Program-made: the position numbers and the translations under genes
Part shown: positions 36,245-45,894 of the stretch, one piece after another
Numbering within the stretch: the first letter of the stretch is position 1
How the letters are laid out: each line of letters starts with the position of its first letter
Notes under the pieces: generated by a model
The model's database searches: none
Told to the model about the DNA's origin: nothing
Seen by the model: the letters and a program-made list of their open reading frames with translations, nothing else
Assembly: GCF_905212365.1 (NCBI RefSeq)
Contig: NZ_CAJMEH010000001.1
Span: 62,001 to 126,000, forward strand
DNA: 64,000 nt
From: an uncultured Phascolarctobacterium sp.
GTDB taxonomy: Bacteria > Bacillota > Negativicutes > Acidaminococcales > Acidaminococcaceae
Reading direction: 5' to 3'

Positions 36245-37279
36245 ATGAAAGCAAGTGTTATCGGGGCAACCGGTTACGCAGGCGTAGAGCTTTTGCGGCT
36301 GCTGGATGGACATCCGGAGGCGGAAATTGCCGCGATTACTTCCGAAAGCAGTACAGGTGAAGCTATTGCCAGCATGTATCCCCATTTATCCGGGCGTATT
36401 GTGAAAAATTTGACGTCGATGCAGGATATTGAGGCTATTGCTGCCAACAGCGACGTAATTTTTATCGCCCTGCCTCACGGTCATGCCATGAAGATTGGCA
36501 AAAGGCTGCGCGGCAGTAAAACCAAAATCATCGATCTTGGCGGCGATTATAGATTTAAGGATTACCGCGTTTTTGAAGAATGGTACAAGGTGAAGCACGA
36601 GGACCCGGAGGCCCAGGCTGTTTATGGCCTGACGGAGCTGTACCGGGAGCAGGTACGCGGCGCGCAGCTGGTGGCTAATCCCGGCTGCTATACCACTTGT
36701 AGTATTCTGGCTATGGTGCCGCTGCTGAAATACGATTTAATCGAGCTTCAGGGAATTATTGTGGACGCTAAGTCCGGTACTACGGGAGCAGGCCGCAGCT
36801 TGAAAGCAGGCAGCCTGTATTGCAGCGTCAACGAAAGCTTTAAGGCTTACGGCGTGGCGACTCACCGTCATACGCCGGAAATAGAGCAAGTTTACAGCGA
36901 ATTTGCCGGAGAGCCGGTGGTTATTCAGTTTACGCCCCATTTGCTGCCGGTGGACAGAGGAATTTTAGCTACCTGCTACGGCCAGCTGAAGGAGGGCGTT
37001 ACGGACGCGCAGATTGAAGAGGCTTACCAGGCCATGTACGGTAAGGAATTTTTCATTCGCCTGCGCGGTAAGGGCGGCTGTCCGGAGCTGAAAAATGTCC
37101 GCGCCTCCAATTATGTTGATTTGGGCTGGCAGACGGACAAGCGCACAGGCCGCATTATCGTGATGAACTGCATCGATAATCTGGTCAAGGGCGCTGCGGG
37201 ACAGGCGGTGCAGAATATGAACGTCATGTTCGGCTTGGACGAAACCGCCGGACTGCGCCAGCTGCCCATTGTACCCTAA
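36245..37279 (+). CDS. argC: N-acetyl-gamma-glutamyl-phosphate reductase
   Basis: 344 residues. Third step of arginine synthesis: reduces N-acetylglutamyl phosphate with NADPH. Rossmann motif VIGATGYAGVELLRLL at the N-terminus, catalytic Cys148 in NPGCYTTC, and the conserved HRHTPEIEQ segment. ATG 36245 is preferred to 36239 because AAAGGAGG ends 6 bases before it. First gene of argCJBDF. Confidence 0.95.
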   Translation: MKASVIGATGYAGVELLRLLDGHPEAEIAAITSESSTGEAIASMYPHLSGRIVKNLTSMQDIEAIAANSDVIFIALPHGHAMKIGKRLRGSKTKIIDLGGDYRFKDYRVFEEWYKVKHEDPEAQAVYGLTELYREQVRGAQLVANPGCYTTCSILAMVPLLKYDLIELQGIIVDAKSGTTGAGRSLKAGSLYCSVNESFKAYGVATHRHTPEIEQVYSEFAGEPVVIQFTPHLLPVDRGILATCYGQLKEGVTDAQIEEAYQAMYGKEFFIRLRGKGGCPELKNVRASNYVDLGWQTDKRTGRIIVMNCIDNLVKGAAGQAVQNMNVMFGLDETAGLRQLPIVP

Positions 37280-37314
37280 GCGTATAAAATATTGATAATA
37301 AAAGAGGGAAAAGC

Positions 37315-38520
37315 ATGAAAAAGATTGAAGGCTGGGTTACTGCTCCCCAAGGCTTTTTGGCCGCCGGCGTGAAGGCCGGCATTAAAGCCAGCGGCAATCA
37401 TGACGTGGCTGTAATTTACAGCACCGTGCCCGCTGCCTGCGGCGCAGTATTTACCCAAAATAAAATGTGCGCGGCTCCTGTGCTGGTCTGCCGCGAGGTC
37501 AATAAGCAGGGCTACGCTCAGGCCATAGTGGTCAACAGCGGCTGTGCTAACGCCTGCACCGGCGCCCAAGGCTTGGACGACGCAAAAAAAATGCAGGCTC
37601 ATGCGGCGGAGCTGCTGGGCATCGAGCCGCAGGAGGTTTTTGTGTGCTCCACCGGCGTTATCGGGCAGTTTTTGCCCATGGATAAGCTGCTGACGGGCAT
37701 TGCCGACGCTGTGGACAGTATGGACGAATGCGAAGGCGAAAGCTGTGCTATGGCTATTCAAACCACAGATACCTTTATCAAACGGGCTGCTTATGAAGCG
37801 GAAATCGGCGGTAAAACGGTGAAGATCGCCGGTATCGCTAAGGGTGCGGGCATGATTCATCCAAATATGGCTACTATGCTGACCTTTATCACTACGGACG
37901 CAGCTATCGCTCCCGACGTGTTGAAGCGCGCTGTAAAAGCCGCTGCCGATAAATCCTTTAATATGGTAGTGGTGGACGGCGATACCAGCACTAACGACAG
38001 CATGATTGTGCTGGCTAACGGCTTGGCAGAAAATGAGATTATTTTATCCGAGGAGCATCCTGATTATCCGGCCTTCTTTGAAGCGCTGACGGCCTGCGCT
38101 ACCGACCTGGCAAAGATGATAGCCCGCGACGGCGAAGGCGCTACAAAATTCCTGGAGGTCAACGTAATTGGCGCAGCCTCCTGGGAGGACGCCAAAACGG
38201 CGGCTATGGCGATAGCTAAATCTCCGCTGGTAAAGACCGCTTTCTTCGGCGAAGACCCTAACTGGGGACGCATTGTCTGCGCAGCAGGATACAGCGGCGC
38301 GGCTATGACTGCGGAAAAAGTAAATTTGGAAATCGGCGGCATTCGCTTGGTGGAAAACGGCATGAACTGCAATGTGCCTGCCGAAAAGCTGGCTCCTACC
38401 ATGGCGGAGCACGATATTTCCATGACTATTGACTTGGCGGCAGGCGACGCTGCGGCTACAGTCTGGACCTGCGATTTCAGCTATGAATATGTAAAAATCA
38501 ACGGCGAATATCATACCTGA
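37315..38520 (+). CDS. argJ: glutamate N-acetyltransferase / amino-acid acetyltransferase
   Basis: 401 residues. Transfers acetyl from acetylornithine to glutamate (and in bifunctional forms from acetyl-CoA). The self-cleavage site is visible: KGAGMIHPNMATML, with the nucleophile Thr187 at the start of the beta chain. FGEDPNWGRI and the C-terminal YVKINGEYHT are typical. No argA or argE is in the cluster, fitting the acetyl-recycling cycle. GAGGGAAAAG precedes the ATG. Confidence 0.95.
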   Translation: MKKIEGWVTAPQGFLAAGVKAGIKASGNHDVAVIYSTVPAACGAVFTQNKMCAAPVLVCREVNKQGYAQAIVVNSGCANACTGAQGLDDAKKMQAHAAELLGIEPQEVFVCSTGVIGQFLPMDKLLTGIADAVDSMDECEGESCAMAIQTTDTFIKRAAYEAEIGGKTVKIAGIAKGAGMIHPNMATMLTFITTDAAIAPDVLKRAVKAAADKSFNMVVVDGDTSTNDSMIVLANGLAENEIILSEEHPDYPAFFEALTACATDLAKMIARDGEGATKFLEVNVIGAASWEDAKTAAMAIAKSPLVKTAFFGEDPNWGRIVCAAGYSGAAMTAEKVNLEIGGIRLVENGMNCNVPAEKLAPTMAEHDISMTIDLAAGDAAATVWTCDFSYEYVKINGEYHT

Positions 38521-38551
38521 TTAAATATTAAATATAAAGGAGGATTTTACA

Positions 38552-39442
38552 ATGTTAATGAACGACAATCAAGTACAAACCTTAGTGGAGGCCTTACCGT
38601 ACCTGAGCGATTTCAAAAATAAAACCATCGTTGTTAAATACGGCGGCAACGCTATGCTGAACGATGAGCTGAAAAATAAGGTGCTGCAGGATATCGTGTT
38701 CCTGCAATGCGCAGGTATGCGCCCCGTTGTGGTACACGGCGGCGGCCCGGAAATCACCCGTATGCTGGTGCAGGCCGGTAAAAAGAGCGAATTTGTCAGC
38801 GGCCTGCGCGTAACCGACGCTGAATCCGTTGGCATCGCTGAAATGGCTTTGGTAGGCAAAATCAATACCGATTTGGTAGCACGCCTGAATACTTTAGGCG
38901 GCAAGGCAGTCGGCTTGAACGGCAAGGACGCTAAGCTGATCTGCGCTAAAAAGCATTTAGCAGACGTATATGAAAACGGCGAAGTAAATCTTGTAGATAT
39001 CGGTTATGTAGGCAATGTTGAGCATATTAACACCGAATTGATCGACTGCCTGCTGGATAACGGCTTTATTCCTGTAATCGCTCCTACCGGCGTAGGCGCG
39101 CAGGGCGAAACCTATAATATTAACGCCGACAGCGTTGCTGGTGAGATTGCCGGCGCTTTGAAGGCTGAAAAGCTGCTGGTGCTGACCGACGTGCGCGGCA
39201 TTTATTCCGATTACCGCGATGAGAACAGCTTTATTTCTACCTTGACCTTTGAAAAGGCGCAGGAGCTGATTATCCGCGGTAAAATCGACGGCGGCATGAT
39301 TCCGAAGGTTCGCGCCTGCATTACCGCTTTGTCCGGCGGCGCTAAAAAGACTCATATTATCGACGGCCGTGCCGAGCACACCATCCTTATGGAAATTTTC
39401 AGCGACGAGGGCGTGGGCACTGAGGTCGTTAAAGAAATCTAA
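38552..39442 (+). CDS. argB: acetylglutamate kinase
   Basis: 296 residues. Second step, phosphorylates N-acetylglutamate. The ATP site KYGGNAMLN and the glycine loop VVHGGGPEIT near residues 28 and 64, LVLTDVRGIY, and a C-terminal SGGAKKTHIIDGR with DEGVGTEV. The N-terminal helix before the kinase core (LVEALPYLSDFKNK) is the one used by arginine-feedback-inhibited hexameric NAGK, so allosteric control by arginine is likely. AAGGAGG precedes. Confidence 0.95.
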   Translation: MLMNDNQVQTLVEALPYLSDFKNKTIVVKYGGNAMLNDELKNKVLQDIVFLQCAGMRPVVVHGGGPEITRMLVQAGKKSEFVSGLRVTDAESVGIAEMALVGKINTDLVARLNTLGGKAVGLNGKDAKLICAKKHLADVYENGEVNLVDIGYVGNVEHINTELIDCLLDNGFIPVIAPTGVGAQGETYNINADSVAGEIAGALKAEKLLVLTDVRGIYSDYRDENSFISTLTFEKAQELIIRGKIDGGMIPKVRACITALSGGAKKTHIIDGRAEHTILMEIFSDEGVGTEVVKEI

Positions 39443-39520
39443 TAATGACACTTTAAGCAAGGGGCCGATGCTGGCGTCGGTCCTTTGTTATATTTTTTAC
39501 GCTAAGAGAGAGGGTGCGAT

Positions 39521-40711
39521 ATGGATAAGAAAACTGTTGTCGAGCAGACGGAAAAATATTATCTGCCCGTTTTCGGCAGATACGATATGGTGCTGGATCA
39601 CGGGCAGGGCTGTAAAATTTATGACAATGAAGGCAATGAGTATATCGACGCTTTTGCCGGTATTGCCGTAAATTCTTTAGGCTATAATCATCCGGTACTG
39701 GTGAAGGCTGTTGCCGAGCAGGCGGCTAAAATTATGCACTGCTCCAACTTGTATTATACTGAAATTCAGGCTAAGGCCGTGCGCCTGGTGGCAGAAGCCA
39801 CCGGCATGGACCGCGTCTTCTTCGCTAACTGCGGCGCGGAGGGCAATGAGGGCGCAATGAAGCTGGCGCGTAAATACGGCGTGTCTAAGTCGCCCACGAA
39901 ATATAAAATTATTTCCGCCGATGAATCGTTCCATGGACGCACCTTTGATACGCTGGCTGCCACGGGCCACGATTATTACCATGTGGGCTACGGTCCGCTG
40001 AGCCCCGGTCATGTGCTGGTTCCTTACGCCGATATTAAGGCCTTGGAGGCCGTTATGGACGAGGATGTGTGCGCAGTTCTGCTGGAGCCCATTCAAGGCG
40101 AGGGCGGCGTACATGTGCCCAGCGACGAATATTTGCAGCAGGTGCGCACCCTGTGCGATAAATACGACGCTCTGCTGATTTTTGACGAGGTGCAGACCGG
40201 AGTTGCCCGTACCGGCAAATGGTTTGCTTATATGCACAGCGGTGTGAAGCCGGACGTAATTACCTTTGCCAAGGGCATCGGCGGCGGCTTTCCGGTAGCA
40301 GGCTTTGCCGTGCCGGAGCGTTTGGCCCATGTGTTCAAACCCGGCGATCACGGCGGCACCTTCGGCGGCAATCCGTTGGCCTGCGCTGCCGTTTACGCTA
40401 CGCTGGCTACCATTCGTTCCGAAAATTTGGTGGACAAGGTAGCGGAAAAGGGCGCATATTTTATGGAAGAGCTGCTCAAGCTGCAAGCCAAATATCCCGC
40501 TAAGGTGAAGGACGTGCGCGGACGCGGGCTGATTTTGGGCGTAGAGGTGGCAGGCGAGGGCAAGCCTGTGGTGGAAAGCTGCCTGGCTAACCATGTAGTG
40601 GTCAACTGCACTGCGGGCAATGTTATTCGTTTGGTTCCGCCGTTGATTATCAGTAAAGAAGAAATAGATACTATAGTGGCTGCTTTGGATAAAGCTCTGG
40701 CTGCGCTGTGA
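39521..40711 (+). CDS. argD: acetylornithine aminotransferase
   Basis: 396 residues. PLP enzyme, fourth step. Contains GKIYDNEG-type N-terminus (QGCKIYDNEGNEYIDAFAGI), NCGAEGNEGAMKLAR, LLEPIQGEGGV, FDEVQTGVARTG and the Schiff-base Lys in FAKGIGGGFPV. May also act on succinyldiaminopimelate as in other bacteria. GAGAGAGGG precedes the ATG. The 78-base gap after argB contains no feature. Confidence 0.95.
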   Translation: MDKKTVVEQTEKYYLPVFGRYDMVLDHGQGCKIYDNEGNEYIDAFAGIAVNSLGYNHPVLVKAVAEQAAKIMHCSNLYYTEIQAKAVRLVAEATGMDRVFFANCGAEGNEGAMKLARKYGVSKSPTKYKIISADESFHGRTFDTLAATGHDYYHVGYGPLSPGHVLVPYADIKALEAVMDEDVCAVLLEPIQGEGGVHVPSDEYLQQVRTLCDKYDALLIFDEVQTGVARTGKWFAYMHSGVKPDVITFAKGIGGGFPVAGFAVPERLAHVFKPGDHGGTFGGNPLACAAVYATLATIRSENLVDKVAEKGAYFMEELLKLQAKYPAKVKDVRGRGLILGVEVAGEGKPVVESCLANHVVVNCTAGNVIRLVPPLIISKEEIDTIVAALDKALAAL

Positions 40712-40731
40712 TGTGATTGAGAGGGTAAAAA

Positions 40732-41673
40732 ATGGGCTTAAAGAATAAAGATTTAATTTCGATTCACGATTTGTCCGTAGGCGAGGTGGCTACGATTTTA
40801 GATGTGGCTAAAAAGCTGAAACGCAGGCAAAAGGCCGGTGAGCCGCATCAGTATTTGAAGGGTAAGACCTTGGCTATGCTGTTTTCCAAGGCTTCCACCC
40901 GCACCAGAACCTCCTTTGAGGTAGGCTTCTGGCAGCTGGGCGGTCATCCTATTTATTTAAGCGATGCTTCCTCCCAGATTGGCCGCGGCGAGCCTGTGCG
41001 CGATACGGCGCGGGTGCTTTCCCGCTTTGTGGACGGCATCATGATTCGCACCTTTTCCCATGATTCCGTAATCGAGCTGGCTAAATATGCAACGGTACCC
41101 GTTATTAACGGTTTAACGGATTTGCTGCATCCCTGCCAGGCACTGACCGATATGTTTACCATTCAGGAAAAGATGGAGGTTTTAAAGGGCCGTAAGCTGG
41201 TATATGTGGGCGACGGCAATAATATGGCTCATTCTCTGATGTTCGCCTGCGCTAAGGTGGGCATGAACATGGTCTGCGCCAGCCCGCAGGGCTATCAGCC
41301 CGATCCGGAGGTGCTGCGTTTGGCGCAGGAGGACGCTTCCCATACCGGCTGTACTATTACCGTGGAGGAGGATTTGTTTAAGGCCGCTAAGGGCGTCGAC
41401 GTGCTGTACACCGATGTGTGGACCAGCATGGGCGAGGAGGCCGAACGCGAGATTCGCTTCAAGGCCCTGCATAATTATCAAATCAATCAGGAGCTGTTGG
41501 ACACTGCGCGTCCCGGAGCTATCGTGCTGCACTGCCTGCCTGCACATCGCGGCGAGGAAATTACTGAGGAGGTTCTGGAAGGGCCGCAATCCGTAGTTTT
41601 CGATCAGGCCGAAAACCGTTTGCACGTGCAGAAGGCCATTATGGCGCTGCTGATGAGCGACGAGGTACTCTAA
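40732..41673 (+). CDS. argF: ornithine carbamoyltransferase
   Basis: 313 residues. Makes citrulline from ornithine and carbamoyl phosphate. Carbamoyl-phosphate site STRTRTSFE, then HPCQALTD, DGNNMAHSL and the ornithine loop HCLPAHRGEEI are all present. The 20-base gap after argD and GAGAGGG upstream indicate cotranscription. An anabolic role follows from the operon context. Confidence 0.96.
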   Translation: MGLKNKDLISIHDLSVGEVATILDVAKKLKRRQKAGEPHQYLKGKTLAMLFSKASTRTRTSFEVGFWQLGGHPIYLSDASSQIGRGEPVRDTARVLSRFVDGIMIRTFSHDSVIELAKYATVPVINGLTDLLHPCQALTDMFTIQEKMEVLKGRKLVYVGDGNNMAHSLMFACAKVGMNMVCASPQGYQPDPEVLRLAQEDASHTGCTITVEEDLFKAAKGVDVLYTDVWTSMGEEAEREIRFKALHNYQINQELLDTARPGAIVLHCLPAHRGEEITEEVLEGPQSVVFDQAENRLHVQKAIMALLMSDEVL

Positions 41674-41706
41674 GCAAAAAAATTTTGTATACATGCCCCA
41701 AGACTA

Positions 41707-41735
41707 TTGGATTGCGGCACGAAAAGTGCTATAAT
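41707..41735 (+). promoter_or_regulatory. promoter of argGH
   Basis: TTGGAT (41707-41712) and TATAAT (41730-41735), spacing 17, inside the 126-base gap between argF and argG. Confidence 0.65.
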
Positions 41736-41759
41736 ACAAAAAGATTGCAAGATTATTCA

Positions 41760-41780
41760 TTGAATATGTATTTTATTCAA
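41760..41780 (+). promoter_or_regulatory. candidate ArgR operator upstream of argG
   Basis: TTGAATA and TATTCAA form a perfect 7-bp inverted repeat around 7 bases, just downstream of the promoter. The half-site TGAAT/ATTCA is that of ARG boxes, but the spacer is longer than in the standard 18-bp box. ArgR is not encoded in the window. Confidence 0.45.
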
Positions 41781-41799
41781 TTCTAGGAGGCTTTTGACA

Positions 41800-43020
41800 A
41801 TGAAAAAAGAAGACATTAAGAAAGTAGTTCTGGCTTATTCCGGCGGCCTGGATACATCCGTTATCATTCCCTGGCTGAAGGAGCATTACAATAACTGCGA
41901 GGTTATCGCCGTTTGCGCCGATTTAGGCCAGGGCGACGAGCTGGATCCCGTACATGACAAGGCTATCAATACCGGCGCAAGCAAATGCTATATTCTGGAT
42001 TTGAAGGAAGAATTTATCCGCGATTATGTATGGCCCACCGTTAAGGCAGGCGCTGTATATGAAAAGAAATATCTGCTGGGCACATCTTTTGCCCGTCCGC
42101 TGATTGCTAAAAAGCTGGTAGAAATTGCAGAAGCTGAAGGCGCTGACGCTATCGCTCACGGCGCTACCGGCAAGGGCAATGACCAGGTTCGTTTTGAGCT
42201 GTCCATTATGGCTTTGGCTCCGCAGCTGGCAATTATTGCTCCCTGGCGTGAGTGGGAGCTGCGTTCCCGCGATCAGGAGATCGATTATGCAGCAGCGCAT
42301 AACATTCCTATTCCCGTGTCCCATGACCATGATTATTCCATGGACCGCAATATGTGGCATCTGTCCCATGAAGGCTCCGACCTGGAGGATCCCTGGAACG
42401 CTCCGAAGGATGAGCTGTTCATCGTAACCAATATTCCTGAAAAGGCTCCGGATAAACCGGAATATGTAGAGCTGGAATATGTTGAAGGCGTGCCTGTTTC
42501 CGTAAACGGCGAAAAGCTGAGTCCGGCTAAATTGGTAGAAAAGCTGAACGAGATCGGCATCCGCAACGCTGTTGGCATTACCGATATGGTAGAGGACCGT
42601 CTGGTTGGCATGAAATCCCGCGGCGTTTACGAAAATCCTGCCGGCGCTATCATTTACTTCGGTCATAATGACCTGGAAAACCTGTGCCTGGACCGCGCAA
42701 CCCAATCCTTTAAGCAGCAGGTATCCATCCGCTATTCCGAGCTGGTTTACGACGGCATGTGGTTCAGCCCGCTGCGTGAGGCTCTGGACGCTTTCGTCAA
42801 CGAAACCCAAAAGACCGTTACCGGTACTGTACGCATGAAGCTGTATAAAGGCAACATCTACAGCGCTGGCGTAAAATCCCCGTACTCCCTGTACAGCCAG
42901 GAATATGTAACCTTCGGCGAGGACGAAGTATACAACCAGGCTGACGCAACCGGCTTCATCAACCTCTTTGGCCTGCCGCTGAGAGTTCGTGCATTGATGA
43001 AGAAAGGCGACCTGAAATAA
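41800..43020 (+). CDS. argG: argininosuccinate synthase
   Basis: 406 residues. Joins citrulline and aspartate with ATP. The PP-loop [16 protein letters not shown] lies near the N-terminus, followed by [15 protein letters not shown] and the aspartate and citrulline-site segments. TAGGAGG ends 9 bases before ATG 41800; a TTG at 41794 is less well spaced. Its stop overlaps the argH start by one base (TAATG). Confidence 0.96.
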   Translation: MKKEDIKKVVLAYSGGLDTSVIIPWLKEHYNNCEVIAVCADLGQGDELDPVHDKAINTGASKCYILDLKEEFIRDYVWPTVKAGAVYEKKYLLGTSFARPLIAKKLVEIAEAEGADAIAHGATGKGNDQVRFELSIMALAPQLAIIAPWREWELRSRDQEIDYAAAHNIPIPVSHDHDYSMDRNMWHLSHEGSDLEDPWNAPKDELFIVTNIPEKAPDKPEYVELEYVEGVPVSVNGEKLSPAKLVEKLNEIGIRNAVGITDMVEDRLVGMKSRGVYENPAGAIIYFGHNDLENLCLDRATQSFKQQVSIRYSELVYDGMWFSPLREALDAFVNETQKTVTGTVRMKLYKGNIYSAGVKSPYSLYSQEYVTFGEDEVYNQADATGFINLFGLPLRVRALMKKGDLK

Positions 43021-44432
43021 TGGCTAAGCTTTGGGGCGGTCGTTTCAGTAAAAATACTAACGAATTAGTGGACGCATTTAATGCGTCCATTGATTTTGAT
43101 AAGCGTTTATATCACGAGGATATCCGCGGCAGTATCGCACATGCCCGTATGCTGGCAAAGTGCGGTATCATTCCGGCAGAAGACGGGGAGAAAATTATTG
43201 CTGGATTGAAGGATATTCTGGCTGATATCGAGGCTGGTAATTTCCATTTCGACGTGGCTTTGGAGGATATTCATATGAATGTCGAAGCCCGTCTGACAGA
43301 GCGTATTGGCAGCGCCGGTGCGCGTTTGCATACAGCCCGCAGCCGTAACGACCAGGTTGCGCTGGACATGCACATGTATATGAAACGCGAGGTAGCGGAA
43401 ATCGCCGAGCTGCTGCTGCGCTTTGAGGAAGCGCTGCTGACAGTGGCTAAAAAGCACGATAAAACCTTAATGCCGGGCTACACCCATTTGCAGCGGGCGC
43501 AGCCGATTACCTTCGCTCATCATCTGCTGGCATATTTTAATATGCTGCAGCGTGATTTTCGCCGTCTGCTGGGCGTATGGGAGGGCGCGGATATGATGCC
43601 CTTAGGCGCTGGCGCTATCGCCGGTACTACCTTCCCTATAGACCGCTTTATGGTGGCTGACGAGCTGAATTTCAGCACGGTTTATCCCAACAGCATGGAC
43701 GCAGTCAGCGACCGCGATTATGTTATCGAATTCCTGTCCTTCGCCTCTATGCTGATGATGCATTTGAGCCGTTTAAGCGAGGAAATCTGCCTGTGGAGCA
43801 GCACGGAGTTTGGCTTTGTCGAGCTGGACGACGGCTTCGCTACCGGCTCCTCCATGATGCCGCAGAAAAAGAATCCGGATATTTCTGAACTGGTGCGCGG
43901 CAAGACGGGCCGCGTTTACGGTCATTTGCAGGCCATGCTGGTAACCGCCAAAGGCCTGCCCCTGACCTATAATAAGGATTTACAGGAGGATAAGGAAGGC
44001 TTCTTTGACGCTGTGGATACCGTTAAGTTCAGTCTGGCAGTTTACCGCGATATGATTCTGACCATGACTGTTAACGTGGATAAGATGGCTCAGGCTGTAA
44101 GCAGGGACTTTTCCAATGCTACGGACCTGGCCGATTATCTGGTTCGCAAGGGCCTGCCCTTCCGTCAGGCTCACGAGGTTGTGGGCAAATGCGTGGCTTA
44201 TGCTATTCATCAGGGTAAATTCCTGCCGGAAATCAGCTTGGAGGAATACAAGAAGTTTTCCGAGCTGTTTGAAGGTGATTTGCTGACGGCATTGAATCCG
44301 GAAAACTGTGTGGAAGCGCGTAAGTCCTATGGCGGGCCGGCTTTTTCAGAAAATGAAAAGCAGCTTGCCGCAGGCGATAAGGTTTTGGCTGCTCAGCGTC
44401 AAAAGCTGGCTGATTTGCAGGCCAAGCTGTAA
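43020..44432 (+). CDS. argH: argininosuccinate lyase
   Basis: 470 residues. Splits argininosuccinate into arginine and fumarate. N-terminus [19 protein letters not shown], catalytic His in [11 protein letters not shown], and the catalytic Ser loop [12 protein letters not shown] are all canonical. It is translationally coupled to argG. This authentic enzyme makes the exported homologue at 33571 unlikely to be needed for arginine synthesis. Confidence 0.96.
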   Translation: MAKLWGGRFSKNTNELVDAFNASIDFDKRLYHEDIRGSIAHARMLAKCGIIPAEDGEKIIAGLKDILADIEAGNFHFDVALEDIHMNVEARLTERIGSAGARLHTARSRNDQVALDMHMYMKREVAEIAELLLRFEEALLTVAKKHDKTLMPGYTHLQRAQPITFAHHLLAYFNMLQRDFRRLLGVWEGADMMPLGAGAIAGTTFPIDRFMVADELNFSTVYPNSMDAVSDRDYVIEFLSFASMLMMHLSRLSEEICLWSSTEFGFVELDDGFATGSSMMPQKKNPDISELVRGKTGRVYGHLQAMLVTAKGLPLTYNKDLQEDKEGFFDAVDTVKFSLAVYRDMILTMTVNVDKMAQAVSRDFSNATDLADYLVRKGLPFRQAHEVVGKCVAYAIHQGKFLPEISLEEYKKFSELFEGDLLTALNPENCVEARKSYGGPAFSENEKQLAAGDKVLAAQRQKLADLQAKL

Positions 44433-44461
44433 GCTCCGTTCATAAAATTACATAGAATTAA

Positions 44462-44499
44462 GGCCAGTCGAATGCTTATTGCAGACGGCTGGCTTTTTT
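44462..44499 (+). terminator. terminator of argGH
   Basis: GCCAGTCG and CGGCTGGC (one G-T pair) form the stem, followed by six T. Confidence 0.85.
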
Positions 44500-44633
44500 C
44501 TGCGCTAAATCGGTGTTGCCTGTGCAACAAACTTACTTAATGCTTTCTTTAATTACAAAATATTTACATATATATTTTGCTTTGGCATAATGGATATATA
44601 AAATGAATGGAGTAAATATAGGCGGTGACAAGA

Positions 44634-45320
44634 ATGGCTATAAAAATGTACTCACCCAATTATGCAGATATACCATTGTTCAATGGTTTGGCCAGAGAAG
44701 AAATTAACGAAATTCTGCAAAAATTTCATGGCCTGATCAAGCATTTTCCCAAATCTGATTATATTTATCTGGCCGGCGATTGCGTAGAAAACCTGTGCGT
44801 GGTTTTAGAAGGCACGGTGCAGATGATTAAGGAGGATATTTGGGGCGAAAAATCCATTATCGCTAATCTGGGCTCCGGCTCCGTCTTTGCCGAAAACTTT
44901 TTAGGTAAGCTGGGGGATCGTAGCGTGGTAAGTTATTTCGCGGCTAGCGACAGCGAGGTTTTGATGCTGCCCTTGGGCAAAATGCTTTTTGACGGCAGCA
45001 GCCACAGCGAAGCTAACAGGCGCTTAATGTGCAATATCGTTTCTATCTTAGCCGATAATAATACGCGCTTGATTGAAAAAACCGAGATTTTGTGCAAAAA
45101 AACTCTGCGTAGCAAAATTTTAGCTTATCTGGAGCAGGAAGCAAAATACAATAACAATACTCGTTTTACAATTCCCTTCAACAGAACGGATCTGGCCAAT
45201 TATCTGGACGCCGACCGCAGTGCTTTGACTCGTGAGCTGGCGCGGATGCGGGAAGAAGGCCTGATATATTTCGAGAAGAATATTTTTGAGCTTTTGGATG
45301 TGCAGCACAAGGAAAAGTGA
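44634..45320 (+). CDS. Crp/Fnr-family transcriptional regulator
   Basis: 228 residues. N-terminal cyclic-nucleotide-binding-type beta barrel (about 15-130; YLAGDCVENLCVVLEGTVQM), a dimer helix, and a C-terminal HTH_Crp (about 165-220; FNRTDLANYLDADRSALTRELARMREEGLI). There is no FNR-type four-Cys cluster and the phosphate cassette of true CAP is not obvious, so the effector is unknown. ATG 44634 is preferred over GTG 44625 because of the GGCGG spacing. The next gene, 570 bases downstream, is an anion transporter and may be a target. Confidence 0.87.
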   Translation: MAIKMYSPNYADIPLFNGLAREEINEILQKFHGLIKHFPKSDYIYLAGDCVENLCVVLEGTVQMIKEDIWGEKSIIANLGSGSVFAENFLGKLGDRSVVSYFAASDSEVLMLPLGKMLFDGSSHSEANRRLMCNIVSILADNNTRLIEKTEILCKKTLRSKILAYLEQEAKYNNNTRFTIPFNRTDLANYLDADRSALTRELARMREEGLIYFEKNIFELLDVQHKEK

Positions 45321-45369
45321 CGGCAGCTAGGGACTGCAAGTAAATACCGGTACGCTTTGCGAAGTATTT

Positions 45370-45396
45370 AAGAACGCCTGCGGGCGTTCTTCTTTT
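45370..45396 (+). terminator. terminator of the Crp/Fnr regulator gene
   Basis: AAGAACGCC and GGCGTTCTT form a perfect 9-bp stem with a short loop, followed by CTTTTT. Confidence 0.85.
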
Positions 45397-45403
45397 TCGC
45401 ACC

Positions 45404-45474
45404 ACGACTGTTTTTCAAGGCATTTGATTGTACGTCGCCGTCGCTTTGCCTTGTATCTGACGCATTCTCCAAGT
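45404..45474 (+). repeat. palindromic intergenic element, copy A
   Basis: CAAGGCA (45416) and TGCCTTG (45447) enclose a GTACGTCGCCGTCGC core, followed by ATCTGACGCATTCTCC. The core and tail align with the element at 53564-53674. TCTGACGCATTCTCC recurs exactly at 47179-47193. The remainder of this 570-base gap holds a second terminator-like hairpin (45543-45568), a perfect CTGTTGC/GCAACAG hairpin (45716-45733) and AT-rich sequence with no ORF. Confidence 0.5.
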
Positions 45475-45894
45475 TTTTTTAGAGAATTACTATCAAACTT
45501 ATAAAAAAAATAAAAAAAGCGATTAAAACACTTAAAACGCCACGCATAAAAGCGCGGCATTTTTATTTTATTAACATAGATATAATATTGCTAAAACACC
45601 ATGTAACACAAGGATAGTAGCTTTATAAGCTATTTAAAGTAAAAAGATAATATTAATTTATAAAGAATGTTGTGCCGCCTGTACGGAAGCTGCTGCCGGG
45701 GTATGCGCGTATATTCTGTTGCTAAAGCAACAGACCTTTCATTAAAATATTGTTATCATAGCTTTAGTTAAAGAAACTTAGTAGTTTTTTAAATTATAAA
45801 ATTACTTCTAGAACTTTGAAAAGTTAATATTTTTTACTGATATATGGCGCCCTCAGGCACTGTATATAAATATCTTTTAAAGGAGGAACATATA

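Noticed and set aside
45814..45827. AACTTTGAAAAGTT dyad before the DASS gene as a Crp/Fnr site
   Set aside because: It is a dyad, but it does not fit the CRP or FNR half-sites and lies in AT-rich DNA where such dyads are common.
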